Positions 10,104-20,773 are shown, counted from the first letter of the stretch. The stretch is DNA of 64,000 nt from Weissella sagaensis (GCF_005405285.1 NZ_BJDT01000004.1:119411-183410); one strand, 5' to 3'. Numbers and translations: made by a program. Notes: generated by a model from the sequence alone, not told the origin.

Positions 10104-10367
10104 CTATATTATTGTTTGAGCAATAGCTTGCAATCCCATTTCAGCAGCTTGGAGTAAAAGCAATCCCACTAAAGGCGTGAAATCAAACATACCGACTGTT
10201 GGAATAAAACGACGCAACGGGTTTAACACTAATCCGGCAATTTTTCCTAGTAGTTGACCAAATGACGATTGTTGTGCCCCAGGTAACCAAGACATCAACA
10301 CCCAAATCACAAGCACAAATTCTAATGCTCGAAGTAGCAAATTCAATAATCCAAGGATTGTTGCCAT
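10104..10367 (-). CDS. ylmG: YggT family membrane protein (YlmG)
   Basis: The 87-residue protein has two hydrophobic segments, LLRALEFVLVIWVLMSWLPG and FTPLVGLLLLQAAEMG, with LVLNPLRRFIPTVGMFD between them, the YggT signature. The family is linked to chloroplast/bacterial division and osmotic stress, but its molecular activity is unknown. AGGTGG precedes the ATG. It sits 11 bp downstream of sepF and 8 bp upstream of ylmH in the same operon. Confidence 0.93.
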   Translation of the reverse strand: MATILGLLNLLLRALEFVLVIWVLMSWLPGAQQSSFGQLLGKIAGLVLNPLRRFIPTVGMFDFTPLVGLLLLQAAEMGLQAIAQTII

Positions 10368-10378
10368 ATTACCACCTA

Positions 10379-10831
10379 TTAATTAAATTGTTGTCCAAGA
10401 TTTTGAGAAATAGTGCCTGAAATCTCAAAATTATGTGGCGTTGCTAAAAAGATGCGCTCACCCACACGTTCAATCGTGCCATCAACTGCAAATGCTGTAC
10501 CACCTAAATAATCTAAAATACGTTTACCAGTATTTTCATCAATTGATCCTAAATTGACAATGACTGCTTCACCACCAAGTAATTGGGTAGCAATCGTTTG
10601 CGCATCAGCATATGTACGTGGCTCATATAATGCAATCTTAGCCGGCTCACCTCTTGAACCGTCCATTTTAATAACATTTGCACGACGTTCATTTGTTGGA
10701 CGAGTGGCATTGTTATTATTAGATTCAGTAAAATTAGATTTTTGCTCTTCTTGACTCTCTTCAGACTCTTCGTCCTCATAGTAGTAGTTATCTTCACCAC
10801 CAAAAATATAATCTTTAAATTTAAATGCCAT
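10379..10831 (-). CDS. sepF: Cell division protein SepF
   Basis: SepF polymerises into rings and links FtsZ filaments to the membrane. The protein starts MAFKFKDYIFGG, an amphipathic membrane-binding helix. An acidic/Tyr-rich linker follows (residues 12-30), then the DUF552 core from PAKIALYEPRTYADAQ to the end. I chose the ATG at 10831 because AGGAG lies 7 nt upstream; a longer frame starting at 10867 would overlap ftsZ and disrupt the N-terminal helix. The length is then 150 residues, normal for SepF. Confidence 0.95.
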   Translation of the reverse strand: MAFKFKDYIFGGEDNYYYEDEESEESQEEQKSNFTESNNNNATRPTNERRANVIKMDGSRGEPAKIALYEPRTYADAQTIATQLLGGEAVIVNLGSIDENTGKRILDYLGGTAFAVDGTIERVGERIFLATPHNFEISGTISQNLGQQFN

Positions 10832-10842
10832 AACCGAACTCC

Positions 10843-12102
10843 TTACTTGTCGCCACGCTTCATCCAATTAAAGTAAGCTGGACGTTCAATTTCTTCATCA
10901 GCTGAACTTGATTGGGCTGGAGCCGGCTGTTGTGCAGGTTGTTGTTGCGTAGGTGCAGCTGATTGAACAGGTGCACTTTGTTGTGGTTGCACCTTATCTG
11001 TTGGTGTTCCCCAATCAGCAAATGGATCATTGTTAACCACTGGTTGTTGTGCCTGTGGTTGTTGCTTTGGTTGTTCCGGTGCTACTGATTGAAATGGACT
11101 AGCTTGTTGTGCTGAACCCAAATTAATTTCTGGACGTGGCGTTTCAGGTCGATCGATACCAGTTGCAATAACTGTCACAACAAGATCGCCTTCCATTTCC
11201 ATATCAATAGTTGTACCAAAAATAATATCAACGTCAGTACCTGAAGCTTGTGCAATTGTTTCTGAAGCTTCTTGTGCTTCAAACAATGACATGTCTGCAC
11301 CACCCTTAACAGATAGCAAGACATTTGTAGCACCTTCAATTTTTGCTTCTAACAATGGTGATGCAATTGCTTTACGCGTTGCTTCAGCAGCACGATTTTC
11401 ACCAGATGCTGAACCAATTCCCATTAAGGCAGTTCCTTGGCCAGCCATTGCTGTCTTAACATCGGCAAAATCCAAGTTAATGATTCCAGGCTTTGTAATC
11501 AAATCTGAGATACCTGAAACACCTTGTAGCAAGACATCATCAACCATCTTAAAGGCTTCCATAATTGGCGCCTTCTTATCAACAATTTGCAACAAATTGT
11601 TGTTAGCAATAACGATTAATGTATCAACATTTTCTTTTAGCTTTGCTAGCCCTTCATTGGCTGACTTACCACGGCGAGGTCCTTCAAAAGAAAATGGACG
11701 AGTGACAACACCAATTGTCAATGCACCAGAATCTTTTGCAATCTTAGCAATCACAGGTGCTGCTCCAGTACCTGTTCCACCACCCATACCAGCAGTAACG
11801 AAGACCATATCGGCCCCTTGCAATGCTTCTGTTAGTTCTTGTTCGCTTTCCTTAGCGGCAGCTTCTCCAACTTCAGGACGCGCACCAGCACCCAATCCGC
11901 GAGTAGCTTTTGAACCGATTTGAATCTTATTTTCTGCTGAAGAACGCTCAAGAGCTTGTGCATCAGTGTTGGCAACGATAAATTCGACGCCTTCTACGCC
12001 ATCAGTTACCATTTGGTTAACGGCATTACCACCACCACCACCAACTCCGATAACTTTAATTGTTGCACCATATTCTTGGTTCATGTCCATTTGAAAATCC
12101 AT
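10843..12102 (-). CDS. ftsZ: Cell division GTPase FtsZ
   Basis: The 419-residue tubulin homologue forms the Z ring. The GTP-binding signature [10 protein letters not shown] lies near residue 107, and the N-terminal [17 protein letters not shown] is canonical. After the globular part (about 320) comes a Gln/Pro/Ala-rich linker, then the C-terminal tail [15 protein letters not shown]. That tail takes the place of the usual D-IP-FLR-R peptide that binds FtsA and SepF and is quite different from it. AGGAG lies 6 nt before the ATG. It follows ftsA by 29 bp. Confidence 0.98.
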   Translation of the reverse strand: MDFQMDMNQEYGATIKVIGVGGGGGNAVNQMVTDGVEGVEFIVANTDAQALERSSAENKIQIGSKATRGLGAGARPEVGEAAAKESEQELTEALQGADMVFVTAGMGGGTGTGAAPVIAKIAKDSGALTIGVVTRPFSFEGPRRGKSANEGLAKLKENVDTLIVIANNNLLQIVDKKAPIMEAFKMVDDVLLQGVSGISDLITKPGIINLDFADVKTAMAGQGTALMGIGSASGENRAAEATRKAIASPLLEAKIEGATNVLLSVKGGADMSLFEAQEASETIAQASGTDVDIIFGTTIDMEMEGDLVVTVIATGIDRPETPRPEINLGSAQQASPFQSVAPEQPKQQPQAQQPVVNNDPFADWGTPTDKVQPQQSAPVQSAAPTQQQPAQQPAPAQSSSADEEIERPAYFNWMKRGDK

Positions 12103-12131
12103 GTTGAACTCCTTTTTTATTAATTTATGAA

Positions 12132-13520
12132 TTAGTCAAAGAAATCCTTAAAGAAAGTCTTGATTCGATTTTCCTTCTTAGGTTGTTCTTCATCAGTAAA
12201 CTCAGTCGTTCCATCTACCTCATCTTCAGTTTGAATGTTGGCTTGTTGCACGACTTTTGGTTGTTGTTGCTTTTGTCTTAGTTTTTGCTTTGGCTTTTCA
12301 ACTGTATTTTCATTTGCTAATTGTGGCATTTTATTTTGTTGTCCTAAAACAACTAATGGTAACCCATATAAAGCCTGTTTAACAATCAATTGAATAGGTG
12401 TTTGTTGCGCTGCATAATGGATTAATGCCCATGCACCAGCATAGCCTGGATGACGTAACCCAATATCATTAGGTGTAAACAATTTTGTTTGCACCTTATA
12501 GGTTGCATGAATTGCTTCAGGAATTCCCCGTAAAGCAGCACCACCACCAGTTACAATAACACCGCCAGGCATTTGAAAGGCACCGACCATGTCGAGCTTT
12601 TCACCAAGCTTACCTAATATTTGCATAACTCTTGCCTCAATAATTTGAGCAAGTAGCTGTTCTGAAATTTGTTCGGGCTCTTCAGCACTAATTTTCTTAA
12701 TTACTAATTGATTGTCTTCTTGTGATAACTTCGAAATTGCAAAACCAGAATCGAGTTTTAACATATCCGCATCATGTAAGCCAAGTTCAAGAACAGCACT
12801 AATATCACGCGAAATATTATCACTTCCAGCTGGGAAAGAAGATAAGAATTTCAACTGATGTTCATGAACGACTGTTGCTGATGTTTGACCAGCTCCCATA
12901 TCTAGTATGATGGTGCCAAATTCTTGCTGACCATCATCTAATAATGTCTTACTATATGCTAATGGTGCCAAAACAAAATCACGTAGTTTTAGACCAGCCT
13001 TGCTAATTGCAAGGCGCAAGTTCCCCATAACATTACGTGGTGCACTATATGCAATGCCATTCATCGTAAGACGCATTCCAACCATGTCATTGGGATCTTG
13101 AATACCATCAAAATCATCAACAACAAATTCAGTTGGTATTAACTCAACTACTTCACGATCTGCAGGTAATTGGATTTTCACTGCCTCTTGAACAGTATTA
13201 GCAACATCTTCATATGAAATATGTTGACTGTCCTTAACAGTTACAGTTCCCTTCACATGTTGAATTTGAATATTACTTGCAGGTAAACTTGCGACAACTT
13301 CAGTTATTGGTTGTTCAGTTTGTTCATTTATTTGTGCTACTGCTTGACGAATATCAGTTGCTGTTGCATCAATATCCACAACAACACCCTTCTTGACACC
13401 GTGTGAAACAGACCGACCAACCGCTACAATATTAGCTTGTTGATCTCTAACATCTGCTGCTAGCACTTTAATGGTGTTAGTCCCCACATCAAGACCAACA
13501 ATTAATCCATGGTTGGCCAT
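12132..13520 (-). CDS. ftsA: Cell division protein FtsA
   Basis: The 462-residue actin-like ATPase tethers FtsZ to the membrane and recruits later divisome proteins. It has the phosphate-binding start [18 protein letters not shown], a SHS2 domain around 85-170, [16 protein letters not shown] near 200 and [18 protein letters not shown] near 325. The C-terminus [11 protein letters not shown] is the membrane-targeting amphipathic helix. A Gln/Lys-rich linker precedes it. AGGAGG is present upstream. A 108-bp gap from divIB may hold a secondary ftsAZ promoter, but I see no convincing -35/-10 pair. Confidence 0.97.
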   Translation of the reverse strand: MANHGLIVGLDVGTNTIKVLAADVRDQQANIVAVGRSVSHGVKKGVVVDIDATATDIRQAVAQINEQTEQPITEVVASLPASNIQIQHVKGTVTVKDSQHISYEDVANTVQEAVKIQLPADREVVELIPTEFVVDDFDGIQDPNDMVGMRLTMNGIAYSAPRNVMGNLRLAISKAGLKLRDFVLAPLAYSKTLLDDGQQEFGTIILDMGAGQTSATVVHEHQLKFLSSFPAGSDNISRDISAVLELGLHDADMLKLDSGFAISKLSQEDNQLVIKKISAEEPEQISEQLLAQIIEARVMQILGKLGEKLDMVGAFQMPGGVIVTGGGAALRGIPEAIHATYKVQTKLFTPNDIGLRHPGYAGAWALIHYAAQQTPIQLIVKQALYGLPLVVLGQQNKMPQLANENTVEKPKQKLRQKQQQPKVVQQANIQTEDEVDGTTEFTDEEQPKKENRIKTFFKDFFD

Positions 13521-13628
13521 CTCAATTCCTCCTTTTGACTACCATACAAAATGTTCATTTTAATAAACAATTCTTTAAGAATAATACCATACTTTAGGGT
13601 CAATCTTCCAGACCTGGGCTTAGTTTTA

Positions 13629-14612
13629 TTACTTATATGGCTTAAAATATGCGCCAACTTGTAAATCTGCTTGCCCAGCTTGATCTAATTGTGCCACCAT
13701 TCCTGGATAATACTTCATTTTTTTCGATAATTCATTTGCACTAATTAGAACTTCGTTACCATCATTCATATAAATTAATAAACGCTGATTATTCTGTTTA
13801 TTCGGTGACCAGACGATTTCAGATACTGCATGCCGCAAAGGCATTGATAACTTACCAAACTCTGCCAATGTTTTATGCAGTTGTTTTGCAGACGTAAACC
13901 CATCATAAAGTGGTAACCCGCCTACTTGTTGATCACTCACTTCGCGATTTAACATATCACCATTTTCTAAAATTGGATAATACTTATTACCTGCTTTAAC
14001 ATAGCCAACTTTTAAAATTTCATCAACTTTAATTTGCAACGTATTATTTGATTTTAGCGTTAATTTCAAATGCGCAATCTGTGGATTTTTACTTTTAGCT
14101 TCCTGACTAAAATAATCACTTTGATATAACGTGGTTAATAAAGGCTGTCCTTTTTGTAATCCTGCTGCTTTTAAAATAGCTTTATCAGATAGTTCTTGTG
14201 TCCCAACAACATCATATTTTTGGACTTGACTAGCTGGTGAAATTAAATAAATTAAACCAACCGCTACGATTAATAGGACAACAATTGTTTTAACAGCCCG
14301 CCATTCGTGTGGAAATAAAAGTTTTTTCCATTCAATTCGCCGACTATTTTTTTGATTTTTATCATCAATTTTATCGTTATTGATATTCTGATCAGTCGCT
14401 AATGCTGTTGTTTCATCTGATTGACTTGTCTTTTTTTTATTAGCTTTAACACGCCATATTTTCGGCAATTTTTTCTCTTTGCCAGACGATTTTGCCAATT
14501 TTGTCTTCGATGACCCATCGTCTCCAGATAATAGTTCATTTAAATGAGTTTGAATATCTGAAGAATTCGCATTATCTTGTTCATTATGCGGATTTTCCTT
14601 TTTCTCAGTCAT
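13629..14612 (-). CDS. divIB: Cell division protein DivIB (FtsQ)
   Basis: The 327-residue type II membrane protein has a long charged cytoplasmic N-terminus (about 110 residues), one membrane segment (TIVVLLIVAVGLIYLI) and then a POTRA domain starting VQKYDVVGTQELSDKA. The beta domain follows. DivIB forms a complex with FtsL and DivIC and regulates septal peptidoglycan synthesis. Its place between murG and ftsA is the standard dcw order. Confidence 0.94.
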   Translation of the reverse strand: MTEKKENPHNEQDNANSSDIQTHLNELLSGDDGSSKTKLAKSSGKEKKLPKIWRVKANKKKTSQSDETTALATDQNINNDKIDDKNQKNSRRIEWKKLLFPHEWRAVKTIVVLLIVAVGLIYLISPASQVQKYDVVGTQELSDKAILKAAGLQKGQPLLTTLYQSDYFSQEAKSKNPQIAHLKLTLKSNNTLQIKVDEILKVGYVKAGNKYYPILENGDMLNREVSDQQVGGLPLYDGFTSAKQLHKTLAEFGKLSMPLRHAVSEIVWSPNKQNNQRLLIYMNDGNEVLISANELSKKMKYYPGMVAQLDQAGQADLQVGAYFKPYK

Positions 14613-14645
14613 CGCAATCTCCTACACTTCTCCACACGAGTCCTA

Positions 14646-15740
14646 CTAAATGGCACTCTTGATTAGGGCAATAAATTGATCAGCTGCATCAGGAACACCC
14701 ATCTTCATAGCTGCATTAGCCATAATTTGACGTTTGTTATCATCGGTCATCAATTGATCAATCGTCGCAAACAACGTTGTACCTGATAGTGAGTCTTCTG
14801 TAATCATCTCAGCTGCACCTGCGCTAGCCAAACTACGGGCATTTTTAGTTTGATGATCGTTAGTAACATAGGGACTAGGAATCAAAATCATCGGTTTTCC
14901 TAAAGCAGTTTGCTCAGCTAAACTCGTTGCACCTGCACGACCAACAACTAGTGATACTCTAGGCATTAATTGCGGCATGTTACTAATATAGGGTACAACT
15001 GCAACATTTTTAGCTGCTGCAATATTTTTTTCTGCCATCTGTTGTTTAACATCATCATAACGTTTAGCACCCGTAACAAAAATAACTTGATAAGGTTTAT
15101 TGGCAAAGTCATTTAAAGTTGCCACCATTGATGCATTAATCTTAATTGCTCCCTGTGAACCACCAAATACTAATACGGTTGGGACATCCGCCTTCAGCCC
15201 AATTTCATCCCAGTTAAAACTTCCTTGACCATCAACGACTTCTTGTGCACGTGGATTACCAACAACCGTTGCTAAATTATCTTTAAATGCTGGTAACGCT
15301 GCTGGAAATGCAACACCAACCTTTGTCACTTTACGTGCCAAAAACTTATTTGTTACACCAACGACTGAATTTTGTTCATGAATAACAGTGGGAATCCCCA
15401 TTTGTTGCGCTGCATACAATACTGGTCCAGATACATAGCCACCAGTTCCAACCACAACATCAGGTTTAAAAGCTTCCAAATACTTTTTTGCCTCACGTGT
15501 TGCTTTTAAAAATAAATAAATGGTTTTAACATTATCAAGAGATAATGAACGATGAAATCCTTGAACGCGTAAAGGCTTAAAATCAAAGCCAGCATCTGGC
15601 ACAATATTTCCCTCAAGACCACGTTGGCTACCAATGTATAATACTTGGGTGTCTTTTTCTTGTGCCATCAATCGTTTAACGGTTGCTAAAGCTGGATAGA
15701 TATGGCCACCAGTCCCACCACCAGATACAATAATACGCAT
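14646..15740 (-). CDS. murG: MurG, UDP-GlcNAc:lipid I N-acetylglucosaminyltransferase
   Basis: MurG adds GlcNAc to lipid I to make lipid II at the inner membrane face. The N-terminal glycine loop IIVSGGGTGGHIYPALA and the C-terminal donor-site motifs VFGGSQGA and GRAGATSLAE are intact. Length 364 residues is normal. It begins 2 bp after the murD stop, consistent with coupled translation. Confidence 0.97.
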   Translation of the reverse strand: MRIIVSGGGTGGHIYPALATVKRLMAQEKDTQVLYIGSQRGLEGNIVPDAGFDFKPLRVQGFHRSLSLDNVKTIYLFLKATREAKKYLEAFKPDVVVGTGGYVSGPVLYAAQQMGIPTVIHEQNSVVGVTNKFLARKVTKVGVAFPAALPAFKDNLATVVGNPRAQEVVDGQGSFNWDEIGLKADVPTVLVFGGSQGAIKINASMVATLNDFANKPYQVIFVTGAKRYDDVKQQMAEKNIAAAKNVAVVPYISNMPQLMPRVSLVVGRAGATSLAEQTALGKPMILIPSPYVTNDHQTKNARSLASAGAAEMITEDSLSGTTLFATIDQLMTDDNKRQIMANAAMKMGVPDAADQFIALIKSAI

Positions 15741-15742
15741 GT

Positions 15743-17104
15743 TTAAGCCTCCCTATTTTTTTCTTGTGACTGCGCCACTTTTTTAACAGCAGCAACAAAT
15801 AAATTACCGCGGGTTTCAAAATCAGGGAATTGATCCCATGAAGCAGCCGCAGGTGATAACAAAATCACTTCGCCAGGTTTACTTTGCAAAAATGCAGGTT
15901 GCACAGCATGGGGTGCATCTTCTGCATAAATCACCGGAATATTTAATTGCTTACCAACTTGTGCTAATTTGTCAGCCGTTTGACCAAATACAATCAAAGT
16001 TTTCACATGTGCTCTAATAGATGACAATAATCGCATCTGATCATCACCACGATCTAGGCCACCAGCCAGTAAAACAACCGGTTCATTAAATCCAGATAAA
16101 GCCATTTCTGTTGCTTCAATGTCTGTTGCTTTTGAATCATTATACACTTTTCGACCATCAAAATTACCAATGTATTGTAGTCGATGTTCAACCCCAGAAA
16201 AGCCACGTAATGCTTGTGCAATATCTTTGGTTGATATTGCCATCAGTTTTCCAACAGCAATCGCTGCTAAAGCATTGTCAATATTATGCTCCCCAGGAAC
16301 ACCTAATTCATTTACAGCCATAATACGTTCTTGTTGGTAATATAACGCATCTGCCTTAAAATATGCACCAGCTTGACTATTGCCTTGTCGTGAAAAAGGA
16401 ATAACTTGCGCTTTCGTTTGTTGTGCCAAGCTACGCCATTCTTCTGTATCATAATTTACAACAAAATAGTCATTTGATGTTTGATGTTTTGTAATATTCA
16501 TTTTAGCTGCAACATAATTTTCACGACTACCATGGAAATTCAAGTGTGATGCAAAAATATTAGTCAACACTGCAATATGAGGCTTAGGTTGTGGCATCCC
16601 CATCAATTGAAATGACGATAATTCAGTTACCAAAATATCTTCTTTAGCCATTGTTGGCGCAATTTCACTGACTGGCACGCCAATATTACCAGCAACTAAA
16701 ACATGATTTTCAGTCGTTGATTTTTTTCGCAACACTGAAGCAATCATTTCTGTCGTCGTGGTTTTACCATTAGAACCCGTTATAGCAATCCAGTTATCTG
16801 AAATATATTTTTGTGCCAAGGCAACTTCCACAACAATTGGAATTTGTTGTTCTTTTGCTGCTACTAAAATAGGGATTGTGTATGGAATACCTGGATTTTT
16901 CACAATTAAATCAATGCCGGCCAACAATGCACTAGATTGTTCAGTCGTAAATTGTGCTCCTCTTTGTTTTAATGCAATAACTTTAGTATCACTTTCATCT
17001 AACTTGGGATCCGAAATAATTACGTGCGCTTCTTCCTTTAACAATAAGCTTGCTGCAGCCGCACCAGAACGAGCAAATCCAATAATTAATACGTTTTTAT
17101 TCAT
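15743..17104 (-). CDS. murD: MurD, UDP-MurNAc-L-Ala:D-Glu ligase
   Basis: The 453-residue cytoplasmic Mur ligase adds D-glutamate to UDP-MurNAc-L-Ala. The ATP loop is ITGSNGKTTTTEM near 110. Conserved central residues are in NIFASHLNFHGS and the C-terminal domain contains YNDSKATDIEA, with the Mur-ligase lysine/aspartate residues. It sits between mraY and murG; a short hairpin (17133-17149) occupies the gap to mraY. Confidence 0.97.
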   Translation of the reverse strand: MNKNVLIIGFARSGAAAASLLLKEEAHVIISDPKLDESDTKVIALKQRGAQFTTEQSSALLAGIDLIVKNPGIPYTIPILVAAKEQQIPIVVEVALAQKYISDNWIAITGSNGKTTTTEMIASVLRKKSTTENHVLVAGNIGVPVSEIAPTMAKEDILVTELSSFQLMGMPQPKPHIAVLTNIFASHLNFHGSRENYVAAKMNITKHQTSNDYFVVNYDTEEWRSLAQQTKAQVIPFSRQGNSQAGAYFKADALYYQQERIMAVNELGVPGEHNIDNALAAIAVGKLMAISTKDIAQALRGFSGVEHRLQYIGNFDGRKVYNDSKATDIEATEMALSGFNEPVVLLAGGLDRGDDQMRLLSSIRAHVKTLIVFGQTADKLAQVGKQLNIPVIYAEDAPHAVQPAFLQSKPGEVILLSPAAASWDQFPDFETRGNLFVAAVKKVAQSQEKNREA

Positions 17105-17132
17105 TACTTAGTACCTCTTTTTAGATATGTAT

Positions 17133-17149
17133 ATGGGGGAAACCCCCAT
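17133..17149. repeat. Perfect hairpin between mraY and murD
   Basis: ATGGGGGAAACCCCCAT is a 7-bp perfect stem with a 3-nt loop in the 63-bp gap between mraY and murD. It has no T-run on the minus strand, so it is unlikely to terminate. It could stabilise or mark a processing site in the dcw transcript. Confidence 0.6.
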
Positions 17150-17167
17150 GAATGTTTTATTATGTGT

Positions 17168-18163
17168 TTAATAGAACCAAATAAGAAGGTAAATAACAGC
17201 CATAACTAGCCCAATTCCCCAGAAGAAGAAATTAACTTGCCATTCATTCCAAGGTTTGTCAGTATTACCTGTTAACCCACCTTTTTCAAAACTGTGATGA
17301 ATTGGCGTCATCAAAAATATACGCTTTTTAAAGAAATGGAAACTTGTTACTTGGATAATGACACTCAATGTCTCCATCATAAAAACAAAACCGATGATTA
17401 ACAATGACCATTCATGATGTAACACTAATGAATTCATAGCTAAACCTGCCCCTAATGCAAGTGAACCAGTATCCCCCATAAAAATTGTTGCAGGATAATG
17501 ATTAAACACTAGAAATCCTAACAGAGCCCCTACCATCAAAGCATCTAACAAAACCATTGTCATATCGCCTTGAACAATTGCAATCACTAAGTAAGCAACA
17601 TAAGCAATAATCGCTGTTCCTGAGGCTAAACCATCTAAACCATCAGTTAAGTTAGTAGCATTTGACCAACCCACTAACCAAAAAATTGTAAACAAGGTAT
17701 AAACGACGATGCTGTGCAACTCACCTAAACCAAACGGTAAAGTTAGGAAAAAGTCGAACTTGCCAACGGCCAAAACAATGACCCCTAAAATAGCGGCAGC
17801 AATTTCAGAAAATAATTTTGGCAAAAAGCGTAAGCCTTCATCACGGTGGTTAAATACCTTAATACTGTCATCAAAAGCGCCAACAATTGCAAAAACAATA
17901 ATCGCAATTAAAGTTGCCCATCCAGTTGAGCCCGTATTATTAGTAACTAATGATAATAGAATAAATCCAATCACAACGACTGGAATAAATGCTGCGCCTC
18001 CCATTGTTGGTGTGCCAGCTTTTGCAGCGTGATCTGGTTCATGCTCACCTGTTCGCATCACCAACTGCGCAACCTTGATTTTCTTAAACCAATCACGTAA
18101 CCGTGGTACTACTAATACTGTAACAATCAGACTAAATACTAGTCCCAGTAAAAACGTCGACAT
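17168..18163 (-). CDS. mraY: MraY, phospho-MurNAc-pentapeptide transferase
   Basis: MraY makes lipid I by moving phospho-MurNAc-pentapeptide onto undecaprenyl phosphate. The 331-residue polytopic protein (about ten membrane segments) has the family motifs GTPTMGG, NATNLTDGLDGLA, FNHYPATIFMGDTGSLALG and the HHSFEKGG motif near the C-terminus. I use the ATG at 18163 (MSTFLLGLVF) because GAGGAG lies 7 nt upstream; a GTG at 18184 sits on that ribosome binding site. Confidence 0.97.
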   Translation of the reverse strand: MSTFLLGLVFSLIVTVLVVPRLRDWFKKIKVAQLVMRTGEHEPDHAAKAGTPTMGGAAFIPVVVIGFILLSLVTNNTGSTGWATLIAIIVFAIVGAFDDSIKVFNHRDEGLRFLPKLFSEIAAAILGVIVLAVGKFDFFLTLPFGLGELHSIVVYTLFTIFWLVGWSNATNLTDGLDGLASGTAIIAYVAYLVIAIVQGDMTMVLLDALMVGALLGFLVFNHYPATIFMGDTGSLALGAGLAMNSLVLHHEWSLLIIGFVFMMETLSVIIQVTSFHFFKKRIFLMTPIHHSFEKGGLTGNTDKPWNEWQVNFFFWGIGLVMAVIYLLIWFY

Positions 18164-18198
18164 TCGACTACTCCTCTCACTCACATGTGTTTTTATCT

Positions 18199-20382
18199 TT
18201 ATTCATTTGGTTTTTTAAATTCAACTGTAATTTCATGATAACCATCAGATAGGGCGGTTCCCTTGTTCAACGACTGTGTGGTTACAAATCCATTACCTTT
18301 AATAATTGCCTTTACATTGGCCATCTGTGCCCATGATAAGACGTCGCTTTTTGCCCAGCCATGCATATTGGGAATAGTAATATTTTTACCAGTATTCAAA
18401 AAGACGCGTTGATCAATCAATGATTCATCACTAGCCATTGGTGATTGTGATTTAACCGTATTGCCATCTCCCATAATAACTGGTGTTAGATGATTTGCTT
18501 TAATTTCTTTACGGGCATCACTAACCGATCCACCAACAACTGTTGGAACTTTAACCTGTTGATTTTCACTCACAACAACTTTGTTATCATTATCTGATAA
18601 ATCGAGCGCTTGTTGCATATTAGTCTTGAAAACGTCTGACATATCTTTGGTAATATTTTCCGTATTTTTCTGCGGTTGTTTAGTAACAATATACATCAAA
18701 TACCGCGGATTATTAGACGGTGCCATCCCCATCCATGAATGAATTTCATCACTATTATTACCAGGTGCTGAGTACCCAAGGGCAGTTGCAATTTGAGCAG
18801 TACCTGATTTACCAGTTGTTCTAACATTTGGAATCGCATAGTCTTTTCCTAAACCATGTTCTGAGTAGATAACATCTTCTAATTGCTTACGCGTTTCCTT
18901 AGCCGTTTCCTTACTAATTGGCTTACTAATAACATTTGGTTTTGGTTGTGAAACAACCTTCTTTGTATTTGGATCAACAATTTTTTCAATGATTTGTGGA
19001 CGTAATTCTTTACCATTATTTGCAATAGCTGAATATGCCTGAATCATTTGCAAAGGTGTCACTGAGATACCTTGACCAAATGCCGTATTAGCCTGTTCAA
19101 TTGGATATTGGAACTGCATATTTCCAACGGCTTCATCTTGAAAGCCTGATTTGGTTGACTTTAAGAATTGGAATCTATTAAGGTACTTCTGCCATGTTTT
19201 TGGCCCCATCTTTTGTTCAGTTAAGGCCATCGCAACATTGGATGATGCTGCAATTCCACGCGCATAACTAATTGTTCCCCATCCTTCACCATTATTCCAA
19301 TCAGTAACTTTTTTATTACCAATTTTAAGTGTTCCAGATTTATAGAGGGCGTTTGGATTCCAATTATCCGTATCAATTGCAGCAGCTAATGTAATTCCCT
19401 TTAAGACAGAACCGGGTTCAAACGCTGTGCCATATAACTGATTAGTCCATAAGTCACCTAGTCCTTCACCTGTCTGGGCATTGAAAGTTGGTCGCTGCGT
19501 TGTAGCCACAATTTTACCTGTTTTTGTATCCATCATGACGGCTATTGCAGCCTTGGGCTTCATATCATCAGATAATTGCTGCATACTTTTTTCAAGGTTT
19601 GATTGCAATTTCATATTAATCGTTGTGTAAATATCATAACCATTTTTAACAGCTAAGTTTTTCTTTGAAACACTATGATCAGTAGAATCTGTTGACGTTG
19701 TTTTGACACCATTATGACCAGTCAATTTTTTATTCCAGGATTGTTCCATTCCTGAGACGCCAGAAATCGTTTGACCACCGTCATGATGTTCTTTTTTAGT
19801 AATACCAATTAGGTCTGATGCAAATGTACCATTGGGATAAAGCCTTGATTCACTACTGGTAAAAGTCAACCCCGGAATATTCAGACTCTTCAATTGCTTA
19901 TATTTTTGAACACTCAAATTCGAACCAGCTGTACCGAACTGAACTTGCTGTAAATTACTTTTTCGTCCATTTTTTATCGATGTTTCATAGAATTCGGCTT
20001 CACCACCCAGGACGTCTGCTAGCTGTTTACCAACTTTAGCGTCTTGCGTTTTTTTAACATACATTGGTTTACCTTTTGCTGATTTTTGATTTTTATCTAA
20101 TACAGCAGCCAATGTATACGTTGTTGAGGATTCTGCTAGGGGATTACCCACAGCATCAAAAATTTCACCACGTTTCGCAGGAATATCATTTTGACTTTGA
20201 TAGATTAGTTGCGCTGCTTGGTCTAATTTATGACCTTTTACCTCTTTTGTGATTGAGATACTAGAAAAACGGATTCCTAACACAACCAACACACCTATCA
20301 TCAATATAAGCAAAAGTTTACCTGTATTGCGACTATTTTTATCCGCTTGGTTACGTTTTGGCATCCGTTGTTTTTTTACCAT
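18199..20382 (-). CDS. pbpB: Penicillin-binding protein 2B (FtsI-type transpeptidase) with PASTA domains
   Basis: The 727-residue class B PBP is the septal transpeptidase. It has a short basic N-terminus, one membrane anchor (LLLILMIGVLVVLGI), a dimerisation domain, and a transpeptidase domain with SVLK (active Ser near 322), SSN near 380 and KSGT near 522. Two C-terminal PASTA repeats follow, from KVPTVVGGSVSDARKE to the end. The position after ftsL and before mraY is canonical. Confidence 0.96.
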   Translation of the reverse strand: MVKKQRMPKRNQADKNSRNTGKLLLILMIGVLVVLGIRFSSISITKEVKGHKLDQAAQLIYQSQNDIPAKRGEIFDAVGNPLAESSTTYTLAAVLDKNQKSAKGKPMYVKKTQDAKVGKQLADVLGGEAEFYETSIKNGRKSNLQQVQFGTAGSNLSVQKYKQLKSLNIPGLTFTSSESRLYPNGTFASDLIGITKKEHHDGGQTISGVSGMEQSWNKKLTGHNGVKTTSTDSTDHSVSKKNLAVKNGYDIYTTINMKLQSNLEKSMQQLSDDMKPKAAIAVMMDTKTGKIVATTQRPTFNAQTGEGLGDLWTNQLYGTAFEPGSVLKGITLAAAIDTDNWNPNALYKSGTLKIGNKKVTDWNNGEGWGTISYARGIAASSNVAMALTEQKMGPKTWQKYLNRFQFLKSTKSGFQDEAVGNMQFQYPIEQANTAFGQGISVTPLQMIQAYSAIANNGKELRPQIIEKIVDPNTKKVVSQPKPNVISKPISKETAKETRKQLEDVIYSEHGLGKDYAIPNVRTTGKSGTAQIATALGYSAPGNNSDEIHSWMGMAPSNNPRYLMYIVTKQPQKNTENITKDMSDVFKTNMQQALDLSDNDNKVVVSENQQVKVPTVVGGSVSDARKEIKANHLTPVIMGDGNTVKSQSPMASDESLIDQRVFLNTGKNITIPNMHGWAKSDVLSWAQMANVKAIIKGNGFVTTQSLNKGTALSDGYHEITVEFKKPNE

Positions 20383-20383
20383 G

Positions 20384-20773
20384 CTACTTTACGTTCCTTA
20401 TATTTTGATTTTTCAGTGTTAACCCATTTTTTTCAGCAATGCTGTTTAATCGTTTAGGGCTTGATAAATCACTGACTTGTTGCTTTAATGTATTGTTTTT
20501 ATTGCGTACTTGTTCTAGTTGCGCTGAAGTTGCTGCTAATTGTGTATTTGCTGTTGTACTTTTATTTGCCGTAAAAATCACTAAAAATGCAGCCGCGATA
20601 ATAGTCACTACCACAGCACCAACCATGACAAAATCCATAGCATTCCACTTAGGTTTAGCTAATTTTATTTTTTTAGCTCTACTTTGACTATTTGTTTTGA
20701 CTTTTGGTTGATTAATTGGTTTACTAACGACATTTTCATTGTAATTATTACGGTATTTTGGCAGTCCGTCCAT
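20384..20773 (-). CDS. ftsL: Cell division protein FtsL
   Basis: The 129-residue bitopic protein has a basic cytoplasmic N-terminus, a membrane segment (MVGAVVVTIIAAAFLVIF) and a short extracellular coiled coil (TNTQLAATSAQLEQVRNKNN, then a Leu-rich heptad). FtsL pairs with DivIC and DivIB in the divisome. Identification rests on topology plus its place between rsmH and pbpB. Only 1 bp separates it from pbpB. Confidence 0.92.
   Translation of the reverse strand: MDGLPKYRNNYNENVVSKPINQPKVKTNSQSRAKKIKLAKPKWNAMDFVMVGAVVVTIIAAAFLVIFTANKSTTANTQLAATSAQLEQVRNKNNTLKQQVSDLSSPKRLNSIAEKNGLTLKNQNIRNVK

Noticed and set aside
11291..11923. 210-codon plus-strand frame
   Set aside because: It is the antisense shadow of ftsZ; composition and lack of a start signal agree.
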